The notes beneath the pieces are model-generated. The model was not told the DNA's origin. It did not search any database and worked only from the letters and a program-made list of their open reading frames with translations. A stretch of 64,000 nucleotides of DNA from Straminergon stramineum (lineage: Eukaryota > Streptophyta > Bryopsida > Hypnales > Calliergonaceae), in contig OY987267.1 of the NCBI GenBank assembly GCA_963920665.1, forward strand, positions 5,332,001 to 5,396,000, read 5' to 3'. Shown in pieces: positions 1 through 12,434 of this stretch. How positions within the stretch are numbered: position 1 is the first letter of the stretch; every line of letters begins with the position of its first letter. Position numbers and translations under genes: made by a program.

Positions 1-324
1 CTTCTCAAAATCTACTCAAATTTTTTTTAAATGAATTTTGAATGTGATGTTTTTCTCCAAGATCTAGTGTATTTGAGGCTCATTTTCAAAGAGTCACCAA
101 TACTATAGAAAGTCAAGATTGCAATGGACACCCTTGCACAAAATCTTGAATAGAAAAATCATAATAAATCATTTTCAAAACCAGATTTTTGATGCTAAAA
201 CTAGACTTCGAAAAGAATTTTTCAAAAATAGAAACTACTAAAAATAGAAACTTGGTTAGGTTTTATCTAACTTCAAAGTAAGGCTTTATCTACACAAAAA
301 TTTAATGCCTCCGGCATTGAGGAG

Positions 325-1250
325 TTAACCCCTAAAGAACCATTGTCCCTTTGGGGGACAAATGAGATTTTGGGCAGGTACCTACAGTCTCAATATTTGT
401 CCTGATTTTTAGAAACTTTTTATGAAGATAGAAAAATTGATTAACTTCGTGGGAATGTAATTTTTTTTTTCATTTGGTGCCCAAGAACAAAAGTTATGCC
501 CAAATAAGCTCAAAACAAGGGAGAAGGGGCAATAAAAAAAAGTTACAAAATTTTTTATTTTTTATTTTTTTTCCCTTATAGATTATATTTTTGTGTACAC
601 GGAAAGCTTTTATTCATTCCATTTGGATTTGTTCTGAGAAAGTTATAGACAATCTTGTTTTTTGGGCAATAAGAGCATCTTCCTAAGAAAATAAGTTATA
701 GGATTCATTTCTGAATGCAATTTTTACAATTTAAAAAAAAGAAAAGGTCCATGTGGTTTCATTTGCTTTCAAGAACAATCTCACCATTGGGATTAGTGCA
801 TTTTAATTCCATCTTAGAGATATATATAATTTAGATTTTCCTTCTATCTTGTACCTACTTCTACTTCACAATTTTTTAAAGAATTATTATTATTATTTTT
901 TAATTTTCTTTTTTTTCCTAGACTCTCAACTTAATTCTCCACCATAAAGATTTAAAGCTCAAAACTCTGTAGTGCAAAAAATTAAAGTTAAGAAGGTTCA
1001 AAGTCAAATACCCTAGTCCCGCAATGTGTGGAAAAACTTGTTTTCTTCACTTTAAACGCAAATATCTTGCAATCTATGCGGTCAAAATTTCTGAAATTTT
1101 TTCCACACATTTTCATACTAGTTAGGTGTAAGATCCTGCGGTTAGATTTTTAAAAAATAATATTTTAAAATTTTTTTAGTCTTTGCTCTAAAAATGGCAG
1201 TTTTAAGTGTTTTTTTGCAGAAAAAAAGGCCTTGGTCCTTTATGGGTTTA
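325..1250 (+). mobile_element. TTAA element, subfamily A, copy 1 (926 bp)
   Basis: It starts TTAACCCCTAAAGAACC and ends GGTCCTTTATGGGTTTA, an imperfect inverted pair. A second copy in reverse orientation lies at 21913-22824 and shares both ends and the interior. The right-hand 200 bp contains a block (AATATCTTGCAATCTATG onward) that recurs in the other long TTAA subfamilies. No coding frame is visible, so it is non-autonomous. The TTAA and CCC/GGG termini fit the piggyBac superfamily. The right-end tetranucleotide has decayed to TTTA, so this is an old copy. Confidence 0.75.
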
Positions 1251-2852
1251 GATAGAAGGGAGAATTACACATACAATTTAGTTGAAATTTTAGGTGCCTT
1301 TCAGATTGAAAATCATATCAACTAAGGGCCGCATGAAAAGACTTGTTTCAATTATGGCTTCTCTCTTTTGGAAAAATTGCTCATATGTGATCCCATCCCT
1401 CTAAATTGTTGAAAAAAATTTCTTTAGTTTTTTTTTGGTGTTGTATGAGCATCATCAAGCCAAATGGTATATTGGTCCTCCAAATTTATTTATAACTTTT
1501 GACTCATATATGATTAGAAATTGAAATTCATATCATTGGAAGCATATCCCAAAGTACTTTGAATAAACATTAAAAAAATTTAATTTAGACATTGGATGAA
1601 TGATTCAAAATCAAGTTAAAGATAAAAAAATTATAAAGGCTTTGGTTAAATCACACTCATTGAAGCCAAATCAAATCAATTGTAATCCAAATAGAACGTG
1701 CTTTCAAAAATAGGGATTTAAAGTTTTAAACATGTATGAGTCAAAAGTTAAGAATATATTAGGAAGGTCAACATATAAAATTGAATTGAGGGTGCTCTAA
1801 CGGTGGGACCAAAACCTCAATTTAGAATGAAGACAATTCAACTTCTATAGAGTGTATGCTATCAAGGTACTCATTGTTGCATGCATGGGACTTACAAAAA
1901 AAATCAATTAAATGGGATCGTAGTGCACACTAGTAGAAACCTAGTTAGAAAGATGGTCTAATAAATTGCCATGTGAAGACCAAGGAAAGCATCTACAAAA
2001 AGATCCACATGACAACTTAAACCACCTAAGGGTCTTCTCATGGATTGTTTCCTTGGTCTTTCACTAAGGTAGGTACACACAAAAGTGCCACAAATTGGTA
2101 TTGTACATTGTTATTATTATTGGACTGATCAGATTTTTATATTTCCTTGTTGGCAAGAGAAAGGAGGTTCCAATGCACCAAAAAACACATCATTTGGATA
2201 TTATATGCAAAAGTTATTCATAGTCAAAGTCTGTTTGGATATTATATGCAAAAGTTATTCATAGTCAAAGTCTGTTTCTAAAAGCACACTATGCAAATAG
2301 GTACATAACTGAATTTAGGAATGTTCACTTGTTGTAGATGGTGCTTCTAGGCACATGGTGATTTGGGGGGTACCCACCTTCTTAGAATTCCACTAATAAG
2401 ATGGAATCGTGTCTTCTTGTCTATAAAAAAATACAAGTGAATCAAAATTTCAATGCAATTTAGAATAATAGTTGAAAGAAGAACATAATGAACACTAACA
2501 TTTCATGACTTGTAAGATAACTCTAAAATATTTAGACTTTAGATGAGAAAATTATGGCCAATTGAAATTGGACCTTATAAATTTTGCAATTGTCACCTCA
2601 AAGGATTAGCTCCTTAGAGCTTGAATCTTTGTATATTTTTGCTTATATCTTCATAAATATATAAATACTCAGTTCCCCAATTTCATCAAATTCACCATAC
2701 ACAAAGTCTAGGATTGGTTTGGATGAATAAAAAATTATGTGGTCTAAAAAGTACCTAGCTAGAACATCTCTATCATCATCTAAAATTGAGACGTCAAGGT
2801 GCTAAGGGGTTAAAGATGATAAAACATTATAATTGATATTATAAAAGTGGAG
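1251..2852. other. Gene-free AT-rich interval
   Basis: No coding region is recognisable. It holds a CACTA-like terminus (CACTAGTAGAAAC at 1928) with no visible partner, a short hairpin (1973-1993 pairing with 2043-2064), a perfect 41-bp tandem duplication, and a lone GGGGTTAA (about 2807-2814) that could be the right end of a truncated TTAA element. Confidence 0.5.
2193..2274. repeat. Perfect 41-bp tandem duplication
   Basis: Two adjacent identical 41-bp units start at 2193 and 2234, each beginning TTTGGATATTATATGC and ending AAAGTCTG. Exact identity in an otherwise decayed region suggests a recent slippage or duplication event. Confidence 0.95.
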
Positions 2853-3247
2853 TAAGGGAGCTGACCCATTACTAATCATGGACCCACTCTGGCAATGTAG
2901 GGTGGAGTAATTTCAATCAGGAGGTGATTAGTAATGTTGGCATAGTTCCCGAGCAGTTGTGGTGCATTATGATTGGCTACAAGACTCTCAAAATTTGAAC
3001 CAGCCTTTGTTGGATTTTGCAACCAGCCCTTGGGCAAAAATAAGAAGGTCTATGTGACCAATATGGGTTGAACAGAATCTTCAGCTTAAAAATTCGTAGT
3101 AATTATTGTTTGAGAAAAAAAAATCTGAAAAATTATGGAAACCTTATGAACTCTATTTCTACTCATGGGAAAATTTCCTCACTGTTGAAACCTCCCTTGC
3201 AGGTATGTGTATCTGCTTATGTGGTCATGAATGGGTCGGCTCCCTTA
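2853..3247. mobile_element. TAAGG-terminal inverted-repeat element, copy 1 (395 bp)
   Basis: The left end TAAGGGAGCTGACCCAT is matched in reverse at the right end (ATGGGTCGGCTCCCTTA). The terminal pattern, TAAGG then CCCAT, is shared with elements at 21044-21589 and 38145-38609, although the interiors differ. If the outer TA is the target duplication this would be a mariner-type MITE, but the duplication cannot be separated from the terminal repeat. There is no coding capacity. Confidence 0.65.
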
Positions 3248-3638
3248 CAATTGAATTTGACTTTGTTTCATAAGTAACTGAAAACATAATCTATCTAACA
3301 TGGGATTCAAGACTTTTCTTTTGGACTAGTGTCCCCTGTGTTGACTTCACTGCAGAGGCTAAATTTTGGAGGACCAGATTCACACTGGCCAGATTCTACC
3401 AAATGTGACGAAATTTTGCCAAAAAAACCCAGCCCTGATGGGATTCATTTTTTTTGGAGGGGGGGAGGGGGTCAATATATTGAGTCATTGTATATTTTTT
3501 TTTTGACACAAATAAAGAGTAATCAGGCTACCTTTACTGCAAGGGGAAAGAATACAAGTGCCCAGTAGCAAGCAACCTGTGTGGGGTCGGAATTTTAGTG
3601 TTAAGGCCCAAGGCCAAAGAGCTCTGCACACCGGCCTG

Positions 3639-3860
3639 GGTGAACTGACTGACCCCTCGCTTGTCCCCCCCAGTCAACCCAGGGGTGCATATAAAAAAAA
3701 GACCTATTTTGTGCTTTGATAATTTATCTTCTGTTCTCCTCTCAGCAAATTTGGGGCCTCTGATAGCAAATATGCATTCAAAATTTGCAAATATTATCAT
3801 GTGTGGCAAATAAAAAATTTCAGGTTTTTCCCTTGGGGAAGAGCAAGGGGTCAGTTCACC
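3639..3860. mobile_element. Short inverted-repeat element (222 bp)
   Basis: The left arm GGTGAACTGACTGACCCCT is matched in reverse by AGGGGTCAGTTCACC at the right end, and the match continues for roughly 28 bp with small gaps. The interior is AT-rich and non-coding. It lies 16 bp left of a TTAA element. No clear target duplication was found and the superfamily is unknown. Confidence 0.55.
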
Positions 3861-3876
3861 TGCAACACCTCATGTG

Positions 3877-4863
3877 TTAACCCCTCATTGCTGGAGGGGA
3901 CGAAAAGTGTCCTCACATTGCCTAGCAGTCAAATTGAAAGTGCTGTTACTTTTGCATCTAATGTCTGAATTCAATAAAAACTTGTTAGAAAAGTTGCGCA
4001 TATTAGTCTAGTTTCAGTGGTAAAATTTTCAGATTAATCCAAGATATACTGAGTTATTGAGAGCCCTTTGAAGTTCACAGGTTCAATTTGAGTTCACCAC
4101 ATTGGATTCTAATGGCTGCAACTTTGGGGGCTTGTAAATTTTTAGAAAATGTTTTTTTTTCAAATAATTTTTTTGAGTATTCTTCTTCTTAAGATCTAGT
4201 TATTGTGGTAAATTTTTCATGTCAATCCAAGTTGTTTGGAATGTTTGGAAACAATTAAAAGTTCAAAATCCAAACATTTTTGCATTACAATGAACTTCCA
4301 CGACTTATAACTTCTTCATACGTTGTATGTTTTCAATCATTTTTGTTGGAAAAGTTTTACATACAGACTACTCTAGTTTGTGTGGTTAAAATTTCATATC
4401 AATCCAAGAGGTAATGAGTGACTGAGAAGCATTTAGGTAGAGGGAGGATCAACCATAGATGTGATTTTTTGCTAACTCTTTTATTGTTTTTTGACATTTC
4501 AAAATAATTTTGTAGACATGATGAATCAATGGAATTATATCTTTTTTTCACCAAAGTGTATATCTTTTGGTTTTGAGTCACTTTGTAGTTTAAAGATTTT
4601 TTAATTTGAGTCAGTTTAGAAATCGAATTTCGCCTCCAAATGTGTTTTAAGAAAATTCCACCATCTTTTTTCAACACGAAAACATGATAATCATTCAATC
4701 TATATGGTCAAAGGACCATCCACAACATGCACACCATCTACAACATGTACACTACGAGATTGTATAGTTGAGATTTTCATACTTCACTGAAATTTAGACT
4801 TATAGCACTTGAAAAACAAGGATGCTTTTACACATGTTTGGACTTTAGGCAATGAGGGGTTAA
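3877..4863 (+). mobile_element. TTAA element, subfamily C, copy 1 (987 bp)
   Basis: A 15-bp perfect terminal inverted repeat (TTAACCCCTCATTGC) includes the TTAA at both ends. The interior is built of about five degenerate modules of 170-210 bp; their landmark (TAAAATTTTCA then AATCCAAG) recurs at about 4021, 4209 and 4386. A second copy lies at 50858-51805. No open frame of meaning is present. Termini and target site fit non-autonomous piggyBac-type elements. Confidence 0.85.
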
Positions 4864-7237
4864 AGCAAGCGGGTATTTCCTTTTTAATTTTGTATGTGTA
4901 ATTGTAACAAGCATAATTACAAAATGTAATGATTAAGTTCGAGAATACCTGACTTTACACCCCTTTGGGGGGGACTAGGTGGGATAGGGTCATCACATGG
5001 CACTTAAAGAAATTTGCATGTAGATCCTTTTTGTAAACTATGGTAGTATTCTTTGTGGCTTCCCACTTGTTGGACATGTTATTTTTCTCTAGGACTTTGC
5101 CCACAACTTTTTGTTGTTTGTTCTTGGATTTCTTGGAATAAACTATGGATTTCAAAAGACCCCTTCCCCCCCAAACACCCAATGCTCAAACCCTAAAAAG
5201 ACCATAGTCTTCTTTAGAAATGATGATTTAAGACAATCCTTATAAAGTACTATTTGGAAGAATATTTTGGAAATGATATACAAAAGAAGTTTGCAGATTG
5301 TGAATTGTAGATCCCATTTGTATGGTTAGTTTCACCAAAGTCATCACCAATTTTTTTTCTATACAAAATTTGAAAGGAAAATTTCAAAATTTCCTCAAAA
5401 TTTGATTACAAGCAAAATATTACTCTGGAGTATCATTCCATGAGTAAATTTTGTTGGAATGGATTTGAAATGAGGTTCTCTTGACATGATGATTTTTTGA
5501 TATGTTTGTGTTCTTAAAATCCATGACCTCATTTTTGCAAATCCAATTTTGAATTAGAGCAATGCAATTTTGATTCAGTCAACCACTTGACATACTTCCA
5601 CATTGATAATTTTTAGAAAAATTTGTATTCTACTAGTACCAAATCCAACCATTAGCTGGAACAAAAACTTGATAAAGTATCTCCACAAACTAGGATAACT
5701 TTCATCCAAGCAACAAAGAGGATGAAACTTAAGTTTAATTTGTTTGTAATCCACCAAGTGGACATTGGAGTGTTTAGGGTTAATGGATAACATCAGATGT
5801 AAGTTAATTACAAAATTTATTTTCATCTACAAATTTATATTTCTTCTTCTTTAATACAATGGTTGACTTGATTGAGGATTGGGGTTGCAAAGGTCAGATT
5901 ATTATTATATATATTGTATAATTCTTTGGTTGTGGAATTCAATTTCAACGTGTTCCTTGAAGTTGATAATTTTCTATTACACTTACGAAAAATAACACTT
6001 TATTTTTAAAAAGCCCAAATCAAAAAATGATTAAATGGGAATGTGGGAATATATGAGGAGGAGGCAAAAATGTTTTTCATGTAAGGTAACTTAGTCTACT
6101 CTCGAAGCGACCTTTTAACCCATAAATGACATTGTGGGCATTTTCTAGTTGATGAATGACAAAGAATCCTTCTATGTAGGACAAAGGTGCAGCTATTCAT
6201 CGTCGAAATCTCGTGTGAAAAAAGAGATGTCTTGAACTATAGTTTGACTTCCAATGAGTACTTTGGGAATTTTCTAAACCAAATATTCGTACAATGCCCC
6301 AAAAGATGATTTCCAAGGTTACCAGTCCATCCTCTATGGACTAAGAGCTGATTGCTTTGGGGGGCCAGAAGCTAAACTCTTTGAAACAATTTTTAGTAAA
6401 TTTTTGTAGGAAAAAAAATGGAATGGACATCTAATCCAATTTATTTCATTTTTGCGGGACCTTAGTGAAATTAACTTAGTTACAAATTTTTGAAGTTGTA
6501 AGGCAATGGTCACTAAAAGCATCTCCCTCCTGAAATGCACACTAAAGTATTGGTGTATTGGATAAAGCAAAATATTCCTTTTTTTAGAGCAGGGTCTGAT
6601 TTAGGACCTCTTACCATACTCACTTTTAGAGTTTAGATTTGGCTTTTGCTTTCCCCAATTTGGTGACGAATTCTGCGCAATACGATCAACTGCTTAGTGA
6701 AGAATTGAATGATGGACCTCAATGAACAATCTTTGCAATTTTTGCAAAATTTGACAATGGTGGAATGGACCTCAGTCTGCCTCTGAACCGTGTGACAATG
6801 CAAAGCCCCCCTATAAATGCAGCCCTTCAATTGCGCTGAGTTAACACAATTACACCCATAATTGTCACTAATAGTGATGGGGATTACTTATTATTGAACA
6901 TAATTTTGTTTATTGAATTTTAATAGCAAGTGAAAGTGGATTTCAATGCACATTTTTTTTAAACATATGAATCAATTCCATTGATAGAGGAAAAAGTACA
7001 AAGAATGAAGGAATCCAATCTCTGGTGGAAGCTTTTTTAACATTTTCAGACAGCATTCAACATAACTGACTAAAATTCAAATCAAAACCCTCTCTAAGAG
7101 GGTGAAAGATTAATGGGGGTAGCAAGACAATTTCAATGTACTTTAGCATACATCATTTGGACACTATATGAATAAAGTATGAGATTTCAAGTAGATTTTG
7201 TAGGCATACCAGAAATTGACATTGTAAGGTTTTCTTA
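4864..7237. other. Gene-free AT-rich interval
   Basis: Open frames are short and unconvincing. A CCC..GGG-rich patch at 4960-5175 and a TTAACCCATAAATGACA stretch near 6115 resemble TTAA-element termini, but no partner end was found. Nothing else is supported. Confidence 0.4.
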
Positions 7238-7806
7238 GGGACGCTTTACACTTAAAGGCCAGGCCAATTCCCTTGAGGCCGATTGCACAAAATTTCAGCC
7301 CCTTTTGGGCTAAAGGCTGACCTCCTCAACTACTTATTAGAATAAGATTGTAACAGGGGCCAATTCTTCTATATGTAAAAGCCTTGAGGCTAAGAAGTTG
7401 GTCCAATTCAATAAAATCTAGAAAGGAGAGAGAAATGGGCTGAAATTTCCAGAGTTGCTTTGCACTTAAGAGGTTGGGCCACTTTCCCTTGAGGCCGATT
7501 GCACAAAATCCAATGGATCAAATTTGTTTAAGAAAATAATATTTAAAAGAAAAAATTTTGTAAATGAAATCTCACATTGGCCCCTCGGCCAAGAATTTGG
7601 CCTCCCATTTTTGGTGCATCTAATTCAACAAGCTTGGACCATGTCACATCATGTCATTTTTGAATTAATTATCCATTCCACCAAATTGGCCTAACCTCTA
7701 AGTGTAAAGTGGTTGGGACTGATTTCAACATTTTGTCCAATCACAAGTGAGGATTCTTGGCCTCTAACATAACAATTTGGCCCAGACTCCAAATGTAAAG
7801 CGGCCC
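7238..7806. mobile_element. Harbinger/Tourist-like MITE with a nested relative (569 bp)
   Basis: The termini GGGACGCTTTACACTT and, in reverse, GGGCCGCTTTACATTT are flanked by TTA on both sides (7235-7237 and 7807-7809). A 3-bp TTA duplication with GGG-starting termini is typical of PIF/Harbinger MITEs. Inside, a second inverted pair of the same type (GCTTTGCACTT at about 7457; AAGTGTAAAGT ending about 7710) marks a related element of about 255 bp. The segment TTGAGGCCGATTGCACAAAA occurs once near each left terminus, which supports nesting. It is non-coding. Confidence 0.65.
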
Positions 7807-8387
7807 TTAGGCACTCATGTTGTATTTGTGTATACCTTGTGCCATCAATACATAGGTTCTAGTGTCGCTTCTTAGTCCAAATATATGTGTCACATTTTGA
7901 AAAATAATGATTAGTAATGTAGTGAACTTAATGTTGTATTCTTACATATAAATTTGCCACATGCGGATTGAAATTTCTTAGAAGGGCCAAATTTCTAGAC
8001 TTTTTCATAATAATTGCATTTTCCATTGTGAAATCTTCAACATTTTTGCACTTATCATAATATTATTTGGCAAGGCCAAAAACCCTTTTATGAAAGAAAA
8101 GATTCAATGTTGCACAATTATTAGGTTGAAAATTCAACAAAACATGTAAATTGGAGAGGGTACATTGGCATTATATCACTAATGACACTCAATCAAAAAT
8201 TTAAAACAAGATGTGTGGCAATTTTGAATTGAATATGATCACTTATTTTTTTAAATGAGCATAAACTCAAGAACAATTTATCTTTCAAACCTGATTACTC
8301 CCAAACTAAGAGTCAAGTTTTGAACTTCTACCTAAAAAGGGTGAGATTAACTTGTATTGAGTTTGAGCTACAGTTCACACACTATAC
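7807..8387. other. Gene-free AT-rich interval
   Basis: No gene, RNA or terminal repeat was recognised. Confidence 0.4.
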
Positions 8388-9310
8388 TTAACCCCTAAAG
8401 TTCATTGACTATGTCTTTACCAAAAACGTTCCATAACTGCCATTTTTAGCACAAGTGCCAAATTTCAGGAAAAATACATTTTTGAACACATGTAACCGTA
8501 GGATCTTGAAGTAAGTTATTTTGAAAAGATGTGGAAAAAATTTCAGAAGTTTCCACCGTGTGGATTGCAAGACATTAACATTTGAAGTGACAAAAATCAG
8601 TTTTTTTGCCTTGCAAAAAACCGGGCAGCAGCACTTTAGAAGGTCAAATTTGTATGAAAAAATGTCCAAAATGGTGGTGCATCTTTGGATTCATTCTTAA
8701 AGGAAAGTTGGCCATGTTCTTGAAATTTTTTGAATCATATGGAATTGTACAGCATATAGGAAAAAATAGTAAGTAGAAAGAAGTAGAGAATAATTCAAAA
8801 TACTAAATTGTCAAAACTTTAATTATGGAATTGGAAAATGCCAATCCCAATGGTTGTAATGTTGTAATAAACAATCTACATCCAATGGTTTTATTTTTTT
8901 CAAAAAATATTAAAAATTGGGTTAAATAAAGGACTGCAAAGTTTATTTTAGAGTAGAGATTCCATAACTGCCCGCAAACTAAAATTCCTCATAACTTTCA
9001 TCTCATTGATCAAAATGGATTGATTCAAAGCTTTCCCCGTGAATGTAAATCTAGAAAACCAATTTCAAATTTTTATTTTTGAAAAAAGTGATTTTTTGTG
9101 ATCTGCCCGAGTTGAGAAACAAACAACATTTTGCATCATAACTTTTCACTTGTATACTCAAATGAAATGAAATTTAGCATGCATGGAAGATATTCCTCAT
9201 CCACACCTTGTAAAAAAAATTTAACCTAAGTAAGTCAAATCTCTACTCACATGTACCTTTCCAAAAAAGTTATCTTGCCAAAAACACAAGGCCGGTCCTT
9301 TAGGGGTTAA
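8388..9310 (+). mobile_element. TTAA element, subfamily B, copy 1 (923 bp)
   Basis: TTAA at both ends is followed by a 13-bp perfect inverted repeat (TTAACCCCTAAAG). It matches, end to end, elements at 18457-19389 (same orientation) and 39483-40429 (reversed). Parts of the interior are also alignable with subfamily A. No coding frame. Interpreted as a non-autonomous piggyBac-type element. Confidence 0.85.
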
Positions 9311-11643
9311 GGGTTAATCCTCAAAAGATGAAGCCTTTCATCAAGAATGTCATCCCCAAGACAATTTTGGATGAACAAGCATAATTAGAAGACAATTGAG
9401 GGCTTCAAGAGCTTGTTTCAGGGTTGTTCCCTGCATTGTTCCCTGTACTACTAGAAATTGGGAACCAACCCATAATGGGTTGAATTTCCGAATTTTTGGA
9501 AAAAAAAATTCTAATTTTTTTTCCCAAAATTTTAAAAAGTACTATTAAATTTAAAATTGAATTATTATTTTTAAAATAATATTATTTTCTGATGTGGCAG
9601 TAATTGTGCCATGTCATACTACTGATGTGGCAAGTTCCCACAACTTGGGAACTGAAAATAACTTGCTGCATCTTCATGCCCTCAAACTTCATCTAATGTA
9701 ATTATATGTTTGTACAATTCCTTGAAACTAATCCTCTAGATACTTTTTGCGATTTTCAAGATTTATGGTTGATAGAGCAAACCTCATTTAGTAATGAAAC
9801 AACTCTACAGCAATAGAAACAAATTACATAAGTTTGCTCATGCTTGAAAAATATTTAAAAATACTAATAGAAATCTATTTAATGTTCAAAGGGAAGAAGG
9901 GAAATGAATGGCAACACATTCTTATACTAATTAAACCATCATGAAAGTAAAAAGAATCAATCTCAAAGGGAGTATAGGCACTATTTGTTTAATTTTCTTT
10001 ATAAGTGTACCTGAAGGGTATTTTAGAAAGGGGACATGAGATGTCTTTCTATAAACTAAGCGCACCCTCTTTTTAACTAATTTTTCAAAAATGGAGTATT
10101 CTAGGTGGGTCTATTTTTTGTTTAAAAACAATAATAATCTTTTTTGCTTGTGCAACGTTAGCTTAAGGTCTTAGTTTCCACTTCAAATTGGATAATGCCC
10201 TAGCAATGAAAAAAAGCTATCAACTCTACTTGGAATCTATATTGCTACTTCATATTTCATAGACAACAACACTTTGTAAAGAAGATAAAAACAACAAGCA
10301 TTACAAGTAGCATTCCCTAATTTTTTTCTCTTCTTTCTAAGCAATTGCACATTTGCATAAACTAAACATTTGGTACAAATAGATCAATATGAACTACATA
10401 ACAAGTGAAAACAATGTTGTGGAGGGTGATTGCAAGAAACACTTGTCCTATTTTTTATTCCCTTGCCCTTGGACATGTGGTTTTTTGGTCATAACTTTTG
10501 CATTGTAAGTCTATTTGCCTTGAAATTTGGAATGAAGGTACACATAAAAGTTTCACACATTCTTTAATTTTTTGTTTTCAAAAAAAATTACTTTGTTATT
10601 TTCGAGGTGCCCCCAACTGGGTGTCTACCTTGGCCATTTTGGGTTTTTTGGGTCCGATGTTGTACCCCAAAATGCAAAATGGAAGCCACAAATTGGAGAA
10701 GTTGGAGGTGTACTTGCTTCTAATGATGGACAAAGAGTTTTTTGCAAAATACCTTTGTGAGAGGTATCTACATGGGGCTAAAGTGACCGTTATTCACGCA
10801 CATTTTTCAGGCAGGAGAAAAATTTTCTTGAAGAAATTTTGGTGCAATGCAAGAGTAGGCTTGTCTACAATAATGGCTTTTTTATGGGAATTTTTTGAAT
10901 TTTTTTTAAATTACTAAAAATGAAAAGGTCCATAGATCCCTTTTTTGTCTCCAGTGGCTTCTATAGTACTCCATAATAATGAATCAACGGTTTAGATTTG
11001 TAGGCACCCCAAATCGACAGTTGACATTCACAGGCATAGTTGGACTCATAGAATTGATAGTACTCCGTAGTATTGCCAGTCCTATGACCAAAAATTGCAT
11101 TTTTGAGTCAAAAACGTGAAATGTTTCTTGCAATCATTCTAGAATCCAAAGAAAATTAGGCTTAGGATTGCATGGAATATAAAAGCCATAGTGTATCTAT
11201 TCATATAAAATGAATAGCATCATGGGAACATAATAAGCAAGCATAACTACAATATTGGTGCAAACACAACAAGAATCAAATTTCTAATTTAGAGCTTGAT
11301 AGTTGAGGGTTTATACAATCGCAACACAATTCGCAACCACTAATATATAAAATTTCACACAATCAATTATAGAGGAAGATTGACTAGAGTAACACCTACA
11401 ATACCTTTAGGATTAAGAAAGACATACTAACATCTATAGTCCACCTACAACTATCACCACTAACAATCCTCTCCCTCTACACACCAAATGCAATTAGATT
11501 TTGCAATGGACCAAATTGAAGGCGCCAAATGAATTTGGTGCCTCAAAATTAAAAAATAGATTCAGAGAATGAAATGTTAGTATAAACCAGTAGCAACTAA
11601 AAATAAAACAAAACAAAACTACTAAGACAATGTTTGTTAGCTT

Positions 11644-11691
<48 letters not shown>

Positions 11692-12434
11692 AAGGCAAAT
11701 AAAGTAAATTCATCAAGTGTAAAAATTTGTAGCATGCAATAGTAAAACTTCTTTTGAGAAAAAAATCCATGTATTCCAATTGCAAAACAACCTCTCAAAA
11801 CATTCTACATTTGCATTTCCTATTCAAGACAATTGAAAATCTAGGAATTCCTACTTGAACATGTTCATGATTTTATCAATATATCATTTCATGTTTGTAT
11901 TGTATATCAAATCAAAGGAATACTACAAAATACCATAAACAAAAATAAATCTATCTACACGACTTTGCTTGCCTATGCATGGATGAAAAGGAGAACTACT
12001 ATAAACCATGTCATTTCTAATTGTAAATGCATTTGCCTCCTCATTGTTTAGCACGCATCTCATCTCCATTAAGTCACACAAGAACTAGAACTTGCAAATA
12101 TTGACCTTCTACACATAAGTTTTCAACAATCGAGGGGGGGAAGTAAGGGAAGAAGCGAACCTTGTAGTAGTTGTAAATGGTCCAATTCTAGTTGTAGCTA
12201 GAAATTTAATGCATGAATGTGCCTTCGTTCTTCCGCAATCAACATCCACTTGCATCACACACCATCAAAAGTCCAAAACCACCCTTGCAAGTGTATCTTA
12301 TTCAACATCATTGGAATCTAGAAAGAGAACTAGAGTTCTAAGGATACATAGTTTAGAGGGTGGCAAAGGATAGAGAGTAGTTTCATCCAAAACACATGGG
12401 GCATAGCAAGTCATATGTGCCTATGGTAAAATTA
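9311..12434. other. Gene-free AT-rich interval
   Basis: An open stretch at 10498-10917 has no recognisable domain and its composition is like the surrounding DNA. Around 9415-9660 there are repeated GTTCCC/GGGAAC motifs, a short palindrome (AACCAACCCATAATGGGTTG) and a CACTA-like string (TACTACTAGAAATTGGG), probably decayed transposon ends. The ACT microsatellite at 11645 is listed separately. Confidence 0.4.
11645..11691. repeat. (ACT)n microsatellite, 47 bp
   Basis: An uninterrupted ACT run of about 15.7 units. On the minus strand it reads as a run of serine codons, which explains the spurious frame at 11597-11785. Confidence 0.98.

Noticed and set aside
1928..1940. CACTAGTAGAAAC as a CACTA element end
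   Set aside because: No reverse partner with a matching 3-bp duplication was found in the window.
10498..10917. 139-codon open frame
   Set aside because: No family match, composition like the flanking non-coding DNA, an overlapping alternative frame, and no splice context.
11597..11785. Poly-serine minus-strand frame
   Set aside because: Produced by the ACT microsatellite.
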